From VBCG01 sp044226535 (GTDB taxonomy: Bacteria > Pseudomonadota > Gammaproteobacteria > Burkholderiales > Casimicrobiaceae): DNA of 64,000 nucleotides. The notes under the pieces were generated by a model. That model was not told where the DNA came from. It saw nothing but the letters and a program-made list of their open reading frames with translations, and made no database searches. Within the stretch, counting starts at the first letter, position 1. Each line of letters begins with the position of its first letter. Location of the stretch: the NCBI GenBank assembly GCA_044226535.1, contig JBGAGT010000017.1, positions 1 to 64,000 of the forward strand. The letters run 5' to 3'. Of this stretch, positions 16,337 to 24,741 are shown piece by piece. Made by a program: the position numbers and the translations under genes.

Positions 16337-18400
16337 ATGGCTGCGTTCGACACTTCGAACCTGCGAACGCTGGCGCTGGTGGGACACGGCGCGGCGGGCA
16401 AGACCACGCTGGCCGAGGCGCTGCTGGTCGCGTCCGGTACACAAGCGGCGGGAGGCAGCGTCGAACGCGGGAGCACCGTCTCGGACTTCGACCCGCTCGA
16501 GAAGTCCTGGCACCACTCGCTGCGCGCATCGCTGCTGCACGTCGACGCCGGCGGCACGCGCATCCACCTGATCGACACGCCCGGCTACCCCGACTTCATG
16601 GGGCAGGCGATCGGCGCGCTCGACGCCGTCGAGACCGCGGCGGTGGTGGTGAGCGCCACCGCCGGCGTCGAGCTCATCACCTCGCGCATGATGCAGTGGG
16701 CTGCCGCGCGCAAGCTCTGCCGCATCGTCGTCATCAACAAGATCGACGCGGAGAACGTCGATGCCGAGGCCACGCTGGCCGCGGTGCAGGCGGCGTTCGG
16801 CAAGGAGTGCCTGCCCATCAACCTGCCCGCCGCGGGCGGCACGCGCGTGGTCGACTGCTTCTTCAACCCCGGCGGCAGCGGCGACGAGGCCGACTTCTCC
16901 TCGGTCGCCGCGGCGCACCAGGCGCTGGTCGACCAGGTGGTCGAGGTCGACGAGGCGCTGATGGCCAAGTACCTCGAGCAGGGCGAGGAGATCGCTCCCG
17001 AAGATTTGCATGCGCCCTTCGAGAAGGCGCTGCGTGAAGGGCACCTCGTGCCCGTGTGCTTCGTCTCGGCGCGCACCGGCGCCGGCGTGAAGGAGCTGCT
17101 CGACGTGCTGGTGAAGCTCGCCCCCAATCCCGCCGAGGGCAACCCGCCGCTTTTCACCCGTGGACGCGGCGGCGAGGCGAGCGAGTTCCACGCCGAGCCC
17201 GATCCCGCGAAGCACGTGCTGGCGCACGTGTTCAAGGTGGTCATCGACCCCTACGTGGGCAAGCTCGGCATCTTCCGCGTGCACCAGGGCACGGTGACGC
17301 GCGACACCCAGCTCTACATCGGCGCGTCGAAGAAGGCCTTCAAGGTGGGGCACCTGCTGCTGCTGCAGGGCGCGAAGACCGTCGAGGTCGACGCCGTCGT
17401 GCCGGGCGACATCGCCGCGGTCGCCAAGGTCGACGACATCGAGTTCGACTGCGTGCTGCACGACTCGCACGACGAGGACTCGATCACCATGGCGCCGCTC
17501 GAGTTCCCCGTGCCCATGCACGGTGTCGCCATCGCGCCCAAGCGTCGCGGCGACGAGCAGCGCCTGTCCGACGTGATGCACAAGATGATCGCCGAGGACC
17601 CCACGCTCGCGCTCGAGCACGATTCGCAGCTCAACGAGACGGTGTTGCGCGGGCTCGGCGACCTGCATCTCCGCTCGACGCTCGAGCGCATGGCGACGCA
17701 GTTCAAGCTCGAGGTCGAGACGCGGCCCCCGCGCATCCCCTACCGCGAGACCATCACCGCCAAGTCGGAAGGCCACCACCGCCACAAGAAGCAGACCGGC
17801 GGCGCCGGCCAGTTCGGCGAGGTGTACCTGCGCGTCGAGCCGCTGCCGCGCGGCGCGGGCTTCGAGTTCCGCGACGAGGTGAAGGGCGGCACCATCCCCA
17901 ACCAGTTCATCCCCGCGGTGCAGAAGGGCGTCGAGCAGGTGCTCACCGCCGGGCCGGTGGCGGGCTTCCCGCTGCAGGACGTGCGCGTGACCGTCTACGA
18001 CGGCAAGCACCATCCCGTCGACTCCAAGGAAGTGGCCTTCGTGTCGGCGGGGCGCAAGGCTTTCCTCGACGCCATCGAGAAGGCGCGGCCCATCGTGCTC
18101 GAGCCGGTGGTGCACGTCGAGATCACCTGCCCCGGCGAGCACGTGGGCGACATCGCCGGCGACCTCTCGGGGCGTCGCGGGCAGGTCACCGGCACGCGCA
18201 CGCTGCAGGCCGGCTCGCTGGCGGTGGAAGGGCAGGTGCCGCTCGCCGAGCTCGACGGCTACGCCGCGCGCCTGAAGGCGATGACGGCGGGGCACGGCGC
18301 CTACTCCATGGCGCTGTCGCATTACGACATCGCGCCCGCCAACCTGACCCAGCAACTGGCCGGCGAGTATGCCCGCCACCGGCGGCACGAGGACGATTGA
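16337..18400 (+). CDS. Elongation factor G-like translational GTPase
   Basis: A 687-residue EF-G paralogue. G1 is GHGAAGKTT, G3 is DTPGYPDF, G4 is NKID and G5-like is SARTGAG; then domain II, and domains III-V with RIPYRETI and the GGAGQFGEVYLRVEPL segment. The branch lacks some canonical EF-G residues (GHGAAGKTT rather than GHIDHGKTT-like), as in the EF-G-like family whose role in translation or ribosome recycling is not settled. ATG at 16337 follows GGAGAGG. The frame is open upstream but there it overlaps the preceding gene. Confidence 0.88.
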   Translation: MAAFDTSNLRTLALVGHGAAGKTTLAEALLVASGTQAAGGSVERGSTVSDFDPLEKSWHHSLRASLLHVDAGGTRIHLIDTPGYPDFMGQAIGALDAVETAAVVVSATAGVELITSRMMQWAAARKLCRIVVINKIDAENVDAEATLAAVQAAFGKECLPINLPAAGGTRVVDCFFNPGGSGDEADFSSVAAAHQALVDQVVEVDEALMAKYLEQGEEIAPEDLHAPFEKALREGHLVPVCFVSARTGAGVKELLDVLVKLAPNPAEGNPPLFTRGRGGEASEFHAEPDPAKHVLAHVFKVVIDPYVGKLGIFRVHQGTVTRDTQLYIGASKKAFKVGHLLLLQGAKTVEVDAVVPGDIAAVAKVDDIEFDCVLHDSHDEDSITMAPLEFPVPMHGVAIAPKRRGDEQRLSDVMHKMIAEDPTLALEHDSQLNETVLRGLGDLHLRSTLERMATQFKLEVETRPPRIPYRETITAKSEGHHRHKKQTGGAGQFGEVYLRVEPLPRGAGFEFRDEVKGGTIPNQFIPAVQKGVEQVLTAGPVAGFPLQDVRVTVYDGKHHPVDSKEVAFVSAGRKAFLDAIEKARPIVLEPVVHVEITCPGEHVGDIAGDLSGRRGQVTGTRTLQAGSLAVEGQVPLAELDGYAARLKAMTAGHGAYSMALSHYDIAPANLTQQLAGEYARHRRHEDD

Positions 18401-18404
18401 TATA

Positions 18405-18986
18405 ATGGCGCCGCCCATGGGTGAGCACGTCGACCTCACGCACCACTTCCTGATCGCCATGCCCGCCATGGCGGACCCGCGCTTTGCACAATCGCTCGCC
18501 TTCATCTGCGAGCACACGCCCGAGGGCGCCATCGCCATCGTCGTCAACAAGCCCGTCGACATGACGGTGGCGATGCTGCTGCGCCAGATCGAGGTGGTCG
18601 ACGAAGGCGCCGTCCTCGAAGGCTTCGAGGCGCCTGTCCTGCAGGGCGGGCCGGTGCAGTCCAGCCACGGCTTCGTGCTGCACCGCCCGCTGGGCAACTG
18701 GCAGTCGACCCTCGCGGTGAGCGACGACATCGGCCTCACCACCTCCAAGGACGTGCTCGAGGCCGTCGCGCGCGGCGACGGGCCGAGCGACATCATCGTC
18801 TCGCTGGGCTACGCCGGCTGGTCGGCGGGCCAGCTCGAGGACGAGCTCGCGGCCAACGCTTGGCTCACCGTGGAGGCCGACGCCGACGTGATCTTCGGCC
18901 TTCCGCCCGAGCAGCGGCTGACGGCGGCGATGGGCCTCCTCGGCTTCGACTTCGGGAGCCTTTCCGGGGATGTCGGGCACGCGTGA
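18405..18986 (+). CDS. yqgE: YqgE/AlgH family protein
   Basis: A 193-residue protein with the family signature HHFLIAMPAM, FICEHTPEGAIAIVVNKP, QGGPVQ and SLGYAGWSAGQLEDEL. The molecular function is unresolved; the family is called AlgH in pseudomonads and nearly always precedes ruvX. Two in-frame ATGs are possible, 18405 and 18417; the first has a GAGGA 11 bp upstream. A TATAAT string overlaps the first ATG, which may be coincidence or a start-site promoter for leaderless expression. Confidence 0.88.
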   Translation: MAPPMGEHVDLTHHFLIAMPAMADPRFAQSLAFICEHTPEGAIAIVVNKPVDMTVAMLLRQIEVVDEGAVLEGFEAPVLQGGPVQSSHGFVLHRPLGNWQSTLAVSDDIGLTTSKDVLEAVARGDGPSDIIVSLGYAGWSAGQLEDELAANAWLTVEADADVIFGLPPEQRLTAAMGLLGFDFGSLSGDVGHA

Positions 18987-18992
18987 GCGGCG

Positions 18993-19427
18993 GTGACCTC
19001 ATCGCCGACCCCCGCCACGGTGCTGGCCTTCGATTTCGGCACGCGGCGCATCGGCGTTGCAGTGGGCAATACCGTCACGCGGCAGGCAACGCCCCTCACC
19101 ACCATCGACACGCCCGACGACGCTGCGCGTCGCGAGGCGATTGCGGAACTCGTCTCGCAGTGGACGCCCTCGCAGCTCGTGGTGGGCGTGCCCGTGCATT
19201 CGGACGGCACGCCGCACGCCATGACGGCGCGTGCGCGCGCGTTCGCCGCAACCTTGCGCAAGCGCCACGGGCTGCCGGTGGCCGAGGCCGACGAGCGCCA
19301 TACCACGCAGGAGGCGCAGTCGATGCTCGATGCCTCGACGGTCCCGCGTTCGCGGCACCGCGCCGTGCGCGACCAGGTCGCCGCGCAGGTGATCCTGCAG
19401 GCCTGGTTCGACGAGCGCGCGGGGTGA
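18993..19427 (+). CDS. ruvX: Pre-16S rRNA nuclease / Holliday junction resolvase-like RuvX
   Basis: A 144-residue RNase H-fold nuclease (YqgF). The N-terminal FDFGTRRIGVAVGN carries the first catalytic Asp, VVGVPVHSDGTPH the middle motif, and the DERHTT..A and RDQVAAQVIL segments the rest of the site. It trims the 5' end of 16S rRNA; a resolvase role has also been proposed. GTG start, 6 bp after yqgE and 4 bp before pyrR, so co-transcribed. Confidence 0.92.
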   Translation: MTSSPTPATVLAFDFGTRRIGVAVGNTVTRQATPLTTIDTPDDAARREAIAELVSQWTPSQLVVGVPVHSDGTPHAMTARARAFAATLRKRHGLPVAEADERHTTQEAQSMLDASTVPRSRHRAVRDQVAAQVILQAWFDERAG

Positions 19428-19431
19428 GGGG

Positions 19432-19941
19432 ATGAGCGCTGGCGGATTGCCCGACGCCGAGGCCGCGCTGTCGGTGCTGGCCGAGCGCATGCGCGGCGGG
19501 GTCGCCGCCGACGCCGCATTCGTCGGCATCTATTCGGGCGGCGCGTGGCTGGCCGAGCGCCTCGCCGACATGCTCGGTGGCCACCCGGTGGGCTTCCTCG
19601 ACGTGTCGTTCTACCGCGACGACTACGAGCGCGCGGGACTCAAGCCCAACTCGCGCCGCAGCGCGCTCGACTTCGACGTCGGCGGCGCGACCATCGTGCT
19701 GATCGACGACGTGCTCTACACCGGACGCAGCGTGCGCGCCGCGATCAACGAGCTCTTCGACTACGGCCGCCCCGAGGTCATCGAACTCGCCGTGCTGGTC
19801 GACCGCGGCGGGCGCGAGCTGCCCATCGAGGCCACCTACGTCGGTGCGCGGCTCGCCGTGGCGCGCAACCTCGACGTCGTCCTCTCCCGCGCCGACGACG
19901 GCCGGCTGTCGCTGTCGGCCGAGCCCAGGACAGCTCGATGA
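19432..19941 (+). CDS. pyrR: PyrR-type phosphoribosyltransferase / regulator
   Basis: A 169-residue protein with the PRPP-binding loop VLIDDVLYTGRSVRAAINEL, plus GIYSGGAWLAERL and DVSFYRDDYERAGLKPNS. It belongs to the PyrR family of uracil phosphoribosyltransferases. In Gram-positive bacteria PyrR controls pyr attenuation; in proteobacteria the regulatory role is less clear. It overlaps the pyrB start by 4 bp (ATGA), so translation is probably coupled. Confidence 0.92.
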   Translation: MSAGGLPDAEAALSVLAERMRGGVAADAAFVGIYSGGAWLAERLADMLGGHPVGFLDVSFYRDDYERAGLKPNSRRSALDFDVGGATIVLIDDVLYTGRSVRAAINELFDYGRPEVIELAVLVDRGGRELPIEATYVGARLAVARNLDVVLSRADDGRLSLSAEPRTAR

Positions 19942-20987
19942 GTAACCCCCAGCTCGACGCCGGGGGCAACCTCGTGCACCTCCTCACCCTCGACGGCCTG
20001 CCGGCGTCGATGATCACGCGCATCCTCGACACCGCGGTGCCGTTCGCGGCGATCGGCGAGCGCGAGGTGAAGAAGGTGCCGCTGTTGCGCGGCAAGGCGG
20101 TGTTCAACCTGTTCTTCGAGAACTCGACGCGCACGCGCACCACCTTCGAGATCGCCGCCAAGCGGCTTTCCGCCGACGTCATCAACCTCAACATTGGCGC
20201 GTCGTCGACGTCCAAGGGCGAGACGGTCCTCGACACCATCGACAACCTGACCGCGATGGACGCCGACATCTTCGTGGTGCGCCACTCCGAGTCGGGCGCG
20301 CCGCACCTCATCGCCCAGCACCTCCACCAGAAGGGCCGCACCCACGTGCACGTGGTGAATGCGGGCGACGGCCGCCACCAACACCCCACGCAGGGGCTGC
20401 TCGACCTCTTCACCATCCGCCACTACAAGCGCGATTTCCGAAACCTGTCGGTGGCCATTGTCGGCGACGTGCTGCACTCGCGCGTCGCGCGCTCGCTGAT
20501 CTCGGGGCTCGCGACGCTGGGCACGCCCGACATCCGCGTGGTGGCGCCCAAGACGCTGACGCCGCCGCGCGTGGAATCGATGGGCGTTCGCGTGCACCGC
20601 GACATGAAGAGCGGCCTCGCGGGCTGCGACGTGGTGGTGATGCTGCGCCTGCAGAACGAGCGGATGAAGGGCGCGCTCCTGCCTTCCGTCGGCGAGTACT
20701 TCAAGGAGTACGGCCTCACGCCCGAGAAGCTCGCCCACGCCAAGCCCGACGCCATCGTCATGCATCCGGGACCGATGAACCGCGGCGTCGAGATCGACTC
20801 CGCCGTGGCCGACGGCGAGCGCTCGGTGATCCTGCCGCAGGTGACCTTCGGCATCGCGGTGCGCATGGCGGTGATGAGCATCGTCGCGGGCGGGGGCGGC
20901 GGCGCGTCCGGCGCCGGCGCGGGCAGCGCCGCGCCCGGTGGAGCGGGCAGCGTGGGCTCCGAGCCCGCGCGCGGAGGCCGCGCATGA
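19938..20987 (+). CDS. pyrB: Aspartate carbamoyltransferase catalytic subunit
   Basis: A 349-residue enzyme that joins carbamoyl phosphate and aspartate, the committed step of pyrimidine synthesis. Motifs: FFENSTRTRTTFE (carbamoyl-phosphate binding), SSTSKGE, HPTQGLLDL and MHPGPMNRGVEI. It has a Gly/Ala-rich tail of about 30 residues (GGGGGASGAGAGS...) that is not part of the usual fold. It overlaps pyrC' by 4 bp, and in this gene order the two proteins normally form one dodecameric complex. Confidence 0.95.
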   Translation: MSNPQLDAGGNLVHLLTLDGLPASMITRILDTAVPFAAIGEREVKKVPLLRGKAVFNLFFENSTRTRTTFEIAAKRLSADVINLNIGASSTSKGETVLDTIDNLTAMDADIFVVRHSESGAPHLIAQHLHQKGRTHVHVVNAGDGRHQHPTQGLLDLFTIRHYKRDFRNLSVAIVGDVLHSRVARSLISGLATLGTPDIRVVAPKTLTPPRVESMGVRVHRDMKSGLAGCDVVVMLRLQNERMKGALLPSVGEYFKEYGLTPEKLAHAKPDAIVMHPGPMNRGVEIDSAVADGERSVILPQVTFGIAVRMAVMSIVAGGGGGASGAGAGSAAPGGAGSVGSEPARGGRA

Positions 20988-22264
20988 AGATCGAGATCGT
21001 CGGCGGCACGCTGGTCGATCCGGCGAAGGGCACCGAGAAGGCCGCGAACCTGTACGTCGGCGCGGGCCATGTCGTGGCCATCGGCGGCGCGCCGGCGGGA
21101 TGGACGGCCAACCGTACGATCGACGCGCGCGGCCTCGTCGTCGCGCCGGGCCTCGTCGACCTGTCGGCGCGCCTGCGCGAGCCCGGCTTCGAGCACAAGG
21201 CCACGCTGGAATCGGAGATCGCCGCGGCCTGCGCGGGCGGCGTGACGAGCCTCGCCTGCCCGCCCGACACCGACCCGCCGCTCGACGAGCCGGGCCTCGT
21301 GGAAATGCTGGTGTTCCGCGCGCGCTCGCAGAACGGCGCGCACGTGCATCCCATCGGCGCGCTGACGCAGCAGCTCGCCGGCGCGGAGGTCACCGAGATG
21401 AGCGAGCTCGCCGAGGCCGGCTGCGTCGCCTTCTCGCAGGCCGACCGCGCCATCGGCGACACCCAGGTGCTGATGCGCGCCATGCAGTACGCCGCGACCT
21501 TCGACCACGCCGTGTGGCTGCGGCCCCACGATGCCTACCTCGGGCGCGGCGGCGTGGCCTTCGAGGGCGAGGTCGCGACGCGCCTCGGCCTCGCCGCCAT
21601 CCCCGCCATCGCCGAATCGGTTGCGCTCGCCACGCACCTCGCACTCGCGCGCGAGACCGGTGTGCGCCTGCACGTCTGCCGCGTCGCCACTGCCGAAGGC
21701 GTCGAGCTCATCCGCCGCGCCAAGGCCGAGAAGCTCCGTGTCACCGCCGACGTGTCGGTCCATCACCTGCACCTCGCCGACATCGACATCGGCTGGTTCG
21801 ATCCGCTGGCGCGCCTCGCGCCTCCGCTCGGCGGCACGCGCGACCGCGAGGCGCTGCGCCGCGGACTCGCCGACGGGACGATCGACGCCATCGCCTCCGA
21901 CCACACGCCGGTGGACGACGACGCCAAGCAGCTTCCCTTCGCCGAGGCCGAGGCTGGCGCGACCGCGCTCGAGCTCCTGCTGCCGCTGACGCTGCGCTGG
22001 GCGGAGGAGACGAAGCTGCCGCTGGCCCGCGCGCTGGCGCCCGTCACCTCGCGCGCCGCGGCGATCCTCGGCGTCCCCGATGCCGGCAGGATCGAGGTCG
22101 GCCACGCCGCCGACCTCTGCATCTTCGACCCCAAGGCGCATTGGACCGTCACGCGCGAAGGCCTCGCGAGCCAGGGCAAGAACACGCCCTTCCTCGGCCG
22201 AGAGGTCACCGGGCGCGTGCGCTACACCGTCGTCGGCGGCCAAGTAGTCGCGGAGCGGCCATGA
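20984..22264 (+). CDS. pyrC': Dihydroorotase homologue PyrC', probably inactive
   Basis: A 426-residue amidohydrolase fold. Active dihydroorotases have Asp-x-His-x-His near residue 60 to hold zinc; here the segment reads VDLSARLREPGFEH, so both histidines are gone while the following RLREPG is kept. ASDHTPVDDD near 305 is preserved. This is the pattern of pseudomonad PyrC', a non-catalytic partner needed to assemble the PyrB complex. A separate active pyrC would then be expected elsewhere. Coupled to pyrB by a 4-bp overlap. Confidence 0.9.
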   Translation: MKIEIVGGTLVDPAKGTEKAANLYVGAGHVVAIGGAPAGWTANRTIDARGLVVAPGLVDLSARLREPGFEHKATLESEIAAACAGGVTSLACPPDTDPPLDEPGLVEMLVFRARSQNGAHVHPIGALTQQLAGAEVTEMSELAEAGCVAFSQADRAIGDTQVLMRAMQYAATFDHAVWLRPHDAYLGRGGVAFEGEVATRLGLAAIPAIAESVALATHLALARETGVRLHVCRVATAEGVELIRRAKAEKLRVTADVSVHHLHLADIDIGWFDPLARLAPPLGGTRDREALRRGLADGTIDAIASDHTPVDDDAKQLPFAEAEAGATALELLLPLTLRWAEETKLPLARALAPVTSRAAAILGVPDAGRIEVGHAADLCIFDPKAHWTVTREGLASQGKNTPFLGREVTGRVRYTVVGGQVVAERP

Positions 22265-23007
22265 TCGTCACCGATTCCGACGGCCTCACCGAAGGCATCG
22301 TCACCATCCCCGTCGCCGGGCTTTCGATCCCCGGCTATCGCGCGCGCCCGGCGGACGCAACGTCGCCGCCCGTGGTGCTGGTGGTGCAGGAGATCTTCGG
22401 CGTCAACGACCACGTCAGCGACGTCTGCCGGCGCCTCGCGCGCCTCGGCTACTACGCCATCGCGCCGCAACTCTACGCGCGGCAGGGCGATCCCTCGGCC
22501 GCCGCCGACGTCGCGACGCTGCTCGAGACCATCGTGCGCAAGGTGCCCGACACGCAGGTGATGTCGGACCTCGACGCCACCGTCGCCTTCGCGCGCGGCG
22601 AGGGCGCCGACACGGCCCGGCTCGGCATCACCGGCTGGTGCTGGGGCGGCCGCATCGTGCTGATGTACGCTGCGCACAACCGTGAGGTGACGGCGGCGGT
22701 GGCCTGGTATGGACCCGTTGCGCGCTCCTACCATCCCGGCGACAAGACCGTGATCGAGGTCGCGGGCCACATCAAGGCCGCGGTGCTCGGCCTTTACGGC
22801 GGTGACGACCACGGCATTCCCGTGGAGAGCGTCGAGAAGGCGTATGCGGCGATGCGGGCGGGGGGGAATGCCCACGCCGAGTTTCACGTCTATCCGGGCA
22901 CGCCGCATGCTTTCTTTGCGGATTATCGGCCGAGTTATTCGAAGGTGGCGGCGGAGGATGGGTGGGGGCGTGCGACTGCCTGGTTGGGGCGGTGGTTGGG
23001 GCCTTGA
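22261..23007 (+). CDS. Dienelactone hydrolase family protein
   Basis: A 248-residue alpha/beta hydrolase. The nucleophile elbow is GWCWGG with Cys in place of Ser, as in dienelactone hydrolase; VVLVVQEIFGVNDH is the oxyanion region, and the catalytic Asp (GGDDHGIP) and His (GTPHAFF) follow. Its ATG overlaps the pyrC' stop by 4 bp, so it is probably in the pyr operon, although no metabolic link to pyrimidines is known. The substrate cannot be deduced. Confidence 0.88.
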   Translation: MIVTDSDGLTEGIVTIPVAGLSIPGYRARPADATSPPVVLVVQEIFGVNDHVSDVCRRLARLGYYAIAPQLYARQGDPSAAADVATLLETIVRKVPDTQVMSDLDATVAFARGEGADTARLGITGWCWGGRIVLMYAAHNREVTAAVAWYGPVARSYHPGDKTVIEVAGHIKAAVLGLYGGDDHGIPVESVEKAYAAMRAGGNAHAEFHVYPGTPHAFFADYRPSYSKVAAEDGWGRATAWLGRWLGP

Positions 23008-23163
23008 CGTGGAACTGCCCGGGTATCGCCGGGCGTGCATCGTGGAAGCTCCAAGATATCCGGCGACGGATAGTCGTTTCGCATCAAGGCATTGCGCGTT
23101 GACCGGCCCTGATTATCCGGCGCACACTAATTTCTCAGATGGTTTCCCCACGACCTATTTCTC
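23008..23163 (+). other. A+T-richer junction before the cassette array
   Basis: No gene seen. Base composition changes from the GC-rich pyr operon to more A/T. A small inverted repeat, gcccgggtatcgccgggc-like, lies near 23015-23035. The stretch ends at ctcGTTAGGC (23161-23170), the recombination core of the first cassette. It could contain a decayed attC or attI, but no paired arm can be recognised with confidence. Confidence 0.3.
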
Positions 23164-23177
23164 GTTAGGCCTTGGCC

Positions 23178-23444
23178 ATGGAAGGCGACGAATACATCAA
23201 GGGAAAATCGAAGGAAGACCTTCTTCGGTCCCTCTATACCGACGCGCAGCCAAATAGCAACGTGTGGGAGCAGCAGCGGATGGCCATCTTTGTACGCTGC
23301 ACGGAAGATCTGCAGCGCTCAGTGCAAGACTTTACTGATTCGAACAACCGTCTGTCCGGACGCCTGCTTTGGCTCAATATCATCCTCGGCGTGTTTACTG
23401 TCTTGGGTACAGTGCTCACGATATGGTCGCTCATCAAGGCCTAA
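23178..23444 (+). CDS. Cassette 1: small membrane protein, unknown
   Basis: An 88-residue protein. A soluble, charged N-terminal part (MEGDEYIKGKSKEDLLRSL) is followed by a likely helix (FTDSNNRLSGRLL) and one C-terminal membrane segment (LNIILGVFTVLGTVLTIWSLI). The ATG is 8 bp after the GTTAGGC core, the usual tight cassette spacing. The stop lies inside the 5' core of the next attC. Tail-anchored small proteins of this kind are common among cassette products. No function is assignable. Confidence 0.7.
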   Translation: MEGDEYIKGKSKEDLLRSLYTDAQPNSNVWEQQRMAIFVRCTEDLQRSVQDFTDSNNRLSGRLLWLNIILGVFTVLGTVLTIWSLIKA

Positions 23445-23529
23445 CAATGCGTTCGAGCGGGCGCGCCGATAAGCGGCTTCTTGCTGGGACATATCTGTGG
23501 CGGCGCGCAGCTCAACTTGAACGTTAGGT
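23440..23529 (+). repeat. attC site 1
   Basis: Begins GCCTAAC (23440-23446) and ends GTTAGGT (23523-23529). The inner arms aatgcgttcgagcgg and ctcaacttgaacgtt are the classical left and right simple-site sequences, close to those of the aadA-cassette attC. The 90-bp element can fold as an imperfect hairpin through GGCGCGCC/GGCGCGC-like inner arms. This is the clearest attC in the array. Confidence 0.88.
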
Positions 23530-23536
23530 TCCTCCG

Positions 23537-24025
23537 ATGTCATACCGCGTGGCGGAAAAGTACCTAGCCGAGCGTCGTGGCGGTCCCCTGCGCGCAGGTG
23601 TAATGAGCGCGGCAGTGTTTCTATGCATTTCCGCACTCGCATACAGCCAACGGGGCTCTTCAATCATCGGAACACTCATTGCCACCGGCGTGATGCTGGC
23701 CATTGCCGCCGCGATCGCCATCGATCGGATGACGCGAGCCACATATGCAATGGAAAAACTATCGGTTGATGTCACACCGAACGGGCTGGACGTTCAGTCC
23801 ATCGCCGGGCCCGTGGCAATCCCCGCCGACGGCATTCGCTCGATCACGATGTTTCGCACTATGTTGCCACCGAAGGTAGCCTACTTCGTATTGTCAGGTG
23901 CACGAGGAACCGCTGTGATCCCACCCATCGAAGATGCTGATGCGTTTGCAAGTGAGGTCCGCCGCATGCTGCCAACGATTCCATTTACCACCAGGCGAAA
24001 GCTCTTCGCCATATTTGGTGCCTAG
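23537..24025 (+). CDS. Cassette 2: predicted membrane protein, unknown
   Basis: A 162-residue protein whose ATG is 7 bp after the attC core. Two membrane helices lie near residues 20-37 (RAGVMSAAVFLCISALAYS) and 44-64 (IIGTLIATGVMLAIAAAIAI), followed by a soluble domain of about 95 residues (SVDVTPNGLDVQSIAGPVAIPADGI...). This layout resembles small PH-like or YcxB-type membrane proteins, but I do not recognise a specific family. Confidence 0.7.
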   Translation: MSYRVAEKYLAERRGGPLRAGVMSAAVFLCISALAYSQRGSSIIGTLIATGVMLAIAAAIAIDRMTRATYAMEKLSVDVTPNGLDVQSIAGPVAIPADGIRSITMFRTMLPPKVAYFVLSGARGTAVIPPIEDADAFASEVRRMLPTIPFTTRRKLFAIFGA

Positions 24026-24042
24026 TCAACGGTGTACGCAGA

Positions 24043-24134
24043 ACCTAACCCAGCGGTGAACGCGGACGTGCCGGGCACGTATTTGTTCATGACGCGCCCT
24101 CGTGGCGGCACGCCGGTTACCTAGAACGTTAGGG
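24043..24134 (+). repeat. attC site 2
   Basis: ACCTAAC at 24043-24049 pairs with GTTAGGG at 24128-24134. The inner sequences cccagcggtgaacgcggacgtgccggg and cgtggcggcacgccggttacctagaacgtt give partly complementary arms. Length is 92 bp. The arms are less canonical than in attC site 1 but the cores and orientation agree. Confidence 0.75.
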
Positions 24135-24180
24135 TACGCGCGCGATCGCGCACCCAGCGGCGCACCCATTGCCCTCCTGG

Positions 24181-24200
24181 GTTATTGTAGCTACAATAAC
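24181..24200. promoter_or_regulatory. Palindromic operator of the brnTA cassette
   Basis: GTTATTGTAGCTACAATAAC is a perfect 20-bp palindrome immediately before the BrnT reading frame. BrnTA modules are autoregulated by BrnA binding to inverted repeats at the promoter, so this is the likely operator. Confidence 0.75.
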
Positions 24201-24476
24201 CAGCGCGTCACCTTCGATGCAGCAAAGCGCAACCGCACGCTGGCGGAGCGCGGCCTGGATTTCGAAGATGCGAGCCTCGTCTTTCGAGGGCCGACCGTCG
24301 AGATCGAAGATACGCGCAGGAACTACGGTGAACGCCGAATCATTTGTTACGGCCTGCTCGAGGGTCGTCTTGTCGTGATCGGCTACACGCAGAGGGGCGC
24401 ATTGCGCCACATCTTTAGCATGCTAAAGGCCAACGATCGTGAGAAAGCCCGTCTCACGGCGTACTTTGAAATCTGA
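24201..24476 (+). CDS. brnT: BrnT-family toxin (ribonuclease), start unresolved
   Basis: The frame shows the BrnT pattern VTFDAAKRNRTLAERGLDFEDASLVF, then EDTRRNYGERRIICYGLLEGRLVVIGYTQRG and HIFSMLKANDREK, the conserved C-terminal motif. BrnT is an RNase-like toxin that stops translation and is bound by BrnA. The homologous part begins at 24201, directly after the operator, but the codon there is CAG where relatives have ATG, and no ATG, GTG or TTG occurs in frame between the operator and the conserved core. Frame-open alternatives (ATT at 24168, CTG at 24177, GTG at 24102) lie inside or before the operator. The gene may use a rare start or be silenced. Confidence 0.75.
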   Translation, partial: QRVTFDAAKRNRTLAERGLDFEDASLVFRGPTVEIEDTRRNYGERRIICYGLLEGRLVVIGYTQRGALRHIFSMLKANDREKARLTAYFEI

Positions 24477-24708
24477 TCTCGCCAAGATCGATGCTCGTGT
24501 GGTTCAACCACATGAGTACAAGGAGCTTCCCGAGCTCACCGAACAGGCTTTGTCACGAGCGAGCCTGAACAAAGGGGGTAGGCCGCGGTCGGCGAATCCA
24601 CGCAGGCTCATCTCCATTCGCCTTCCAATTGATGTTATCGAGCGCTGGAAGGCGACCGGGCCGGGTTGGCAAACCCGAATTGCCGAGCGTTTGAGCAAAG
24701 TCCGCTGA
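24439..24708 (+). CDS. brnA: BrnA-family antitoxin
   Basis: An 89-residue protein overlapping the end of brnT by 38 bp. The C-terminus is a ribbon-helix-helix DNA-binding domain (RRLISIRLPIDVIERWKATGPGWQTRIAERL); the N-terminal part (DARVVQPHEYKELPELT) is the toxin-binding extension. GTG start. It neutralises BrnT and probably represses from the palindrome at 24181. Confidence 0.85.
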   Translation: MRKPVSRRTLKSDLAKIDARVVQPHEYKELPELTEQALSRASLNKGGRPRSANPRRLISIRLPIDVIERWKATGPGWQTRIAERLSKVR

Positions 24709-24741
24709 CACCCAAGCGGCCAGGCATCGCTTGCGCAAGCT

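Noticed and set aside
23130..23170. attI site at the start of the cassette array
   Set aside because: Only the GTTAGGC core is clear; no integrase-binding sites or intI can be recognised, so attI is not claimed.
24129..24410. Minus-strand gene opposite brnT
   Set aside because: The plus-strand frame carries the full BrnT pattern and the antitoxin follows it; the antisense product has no recognisable domain.
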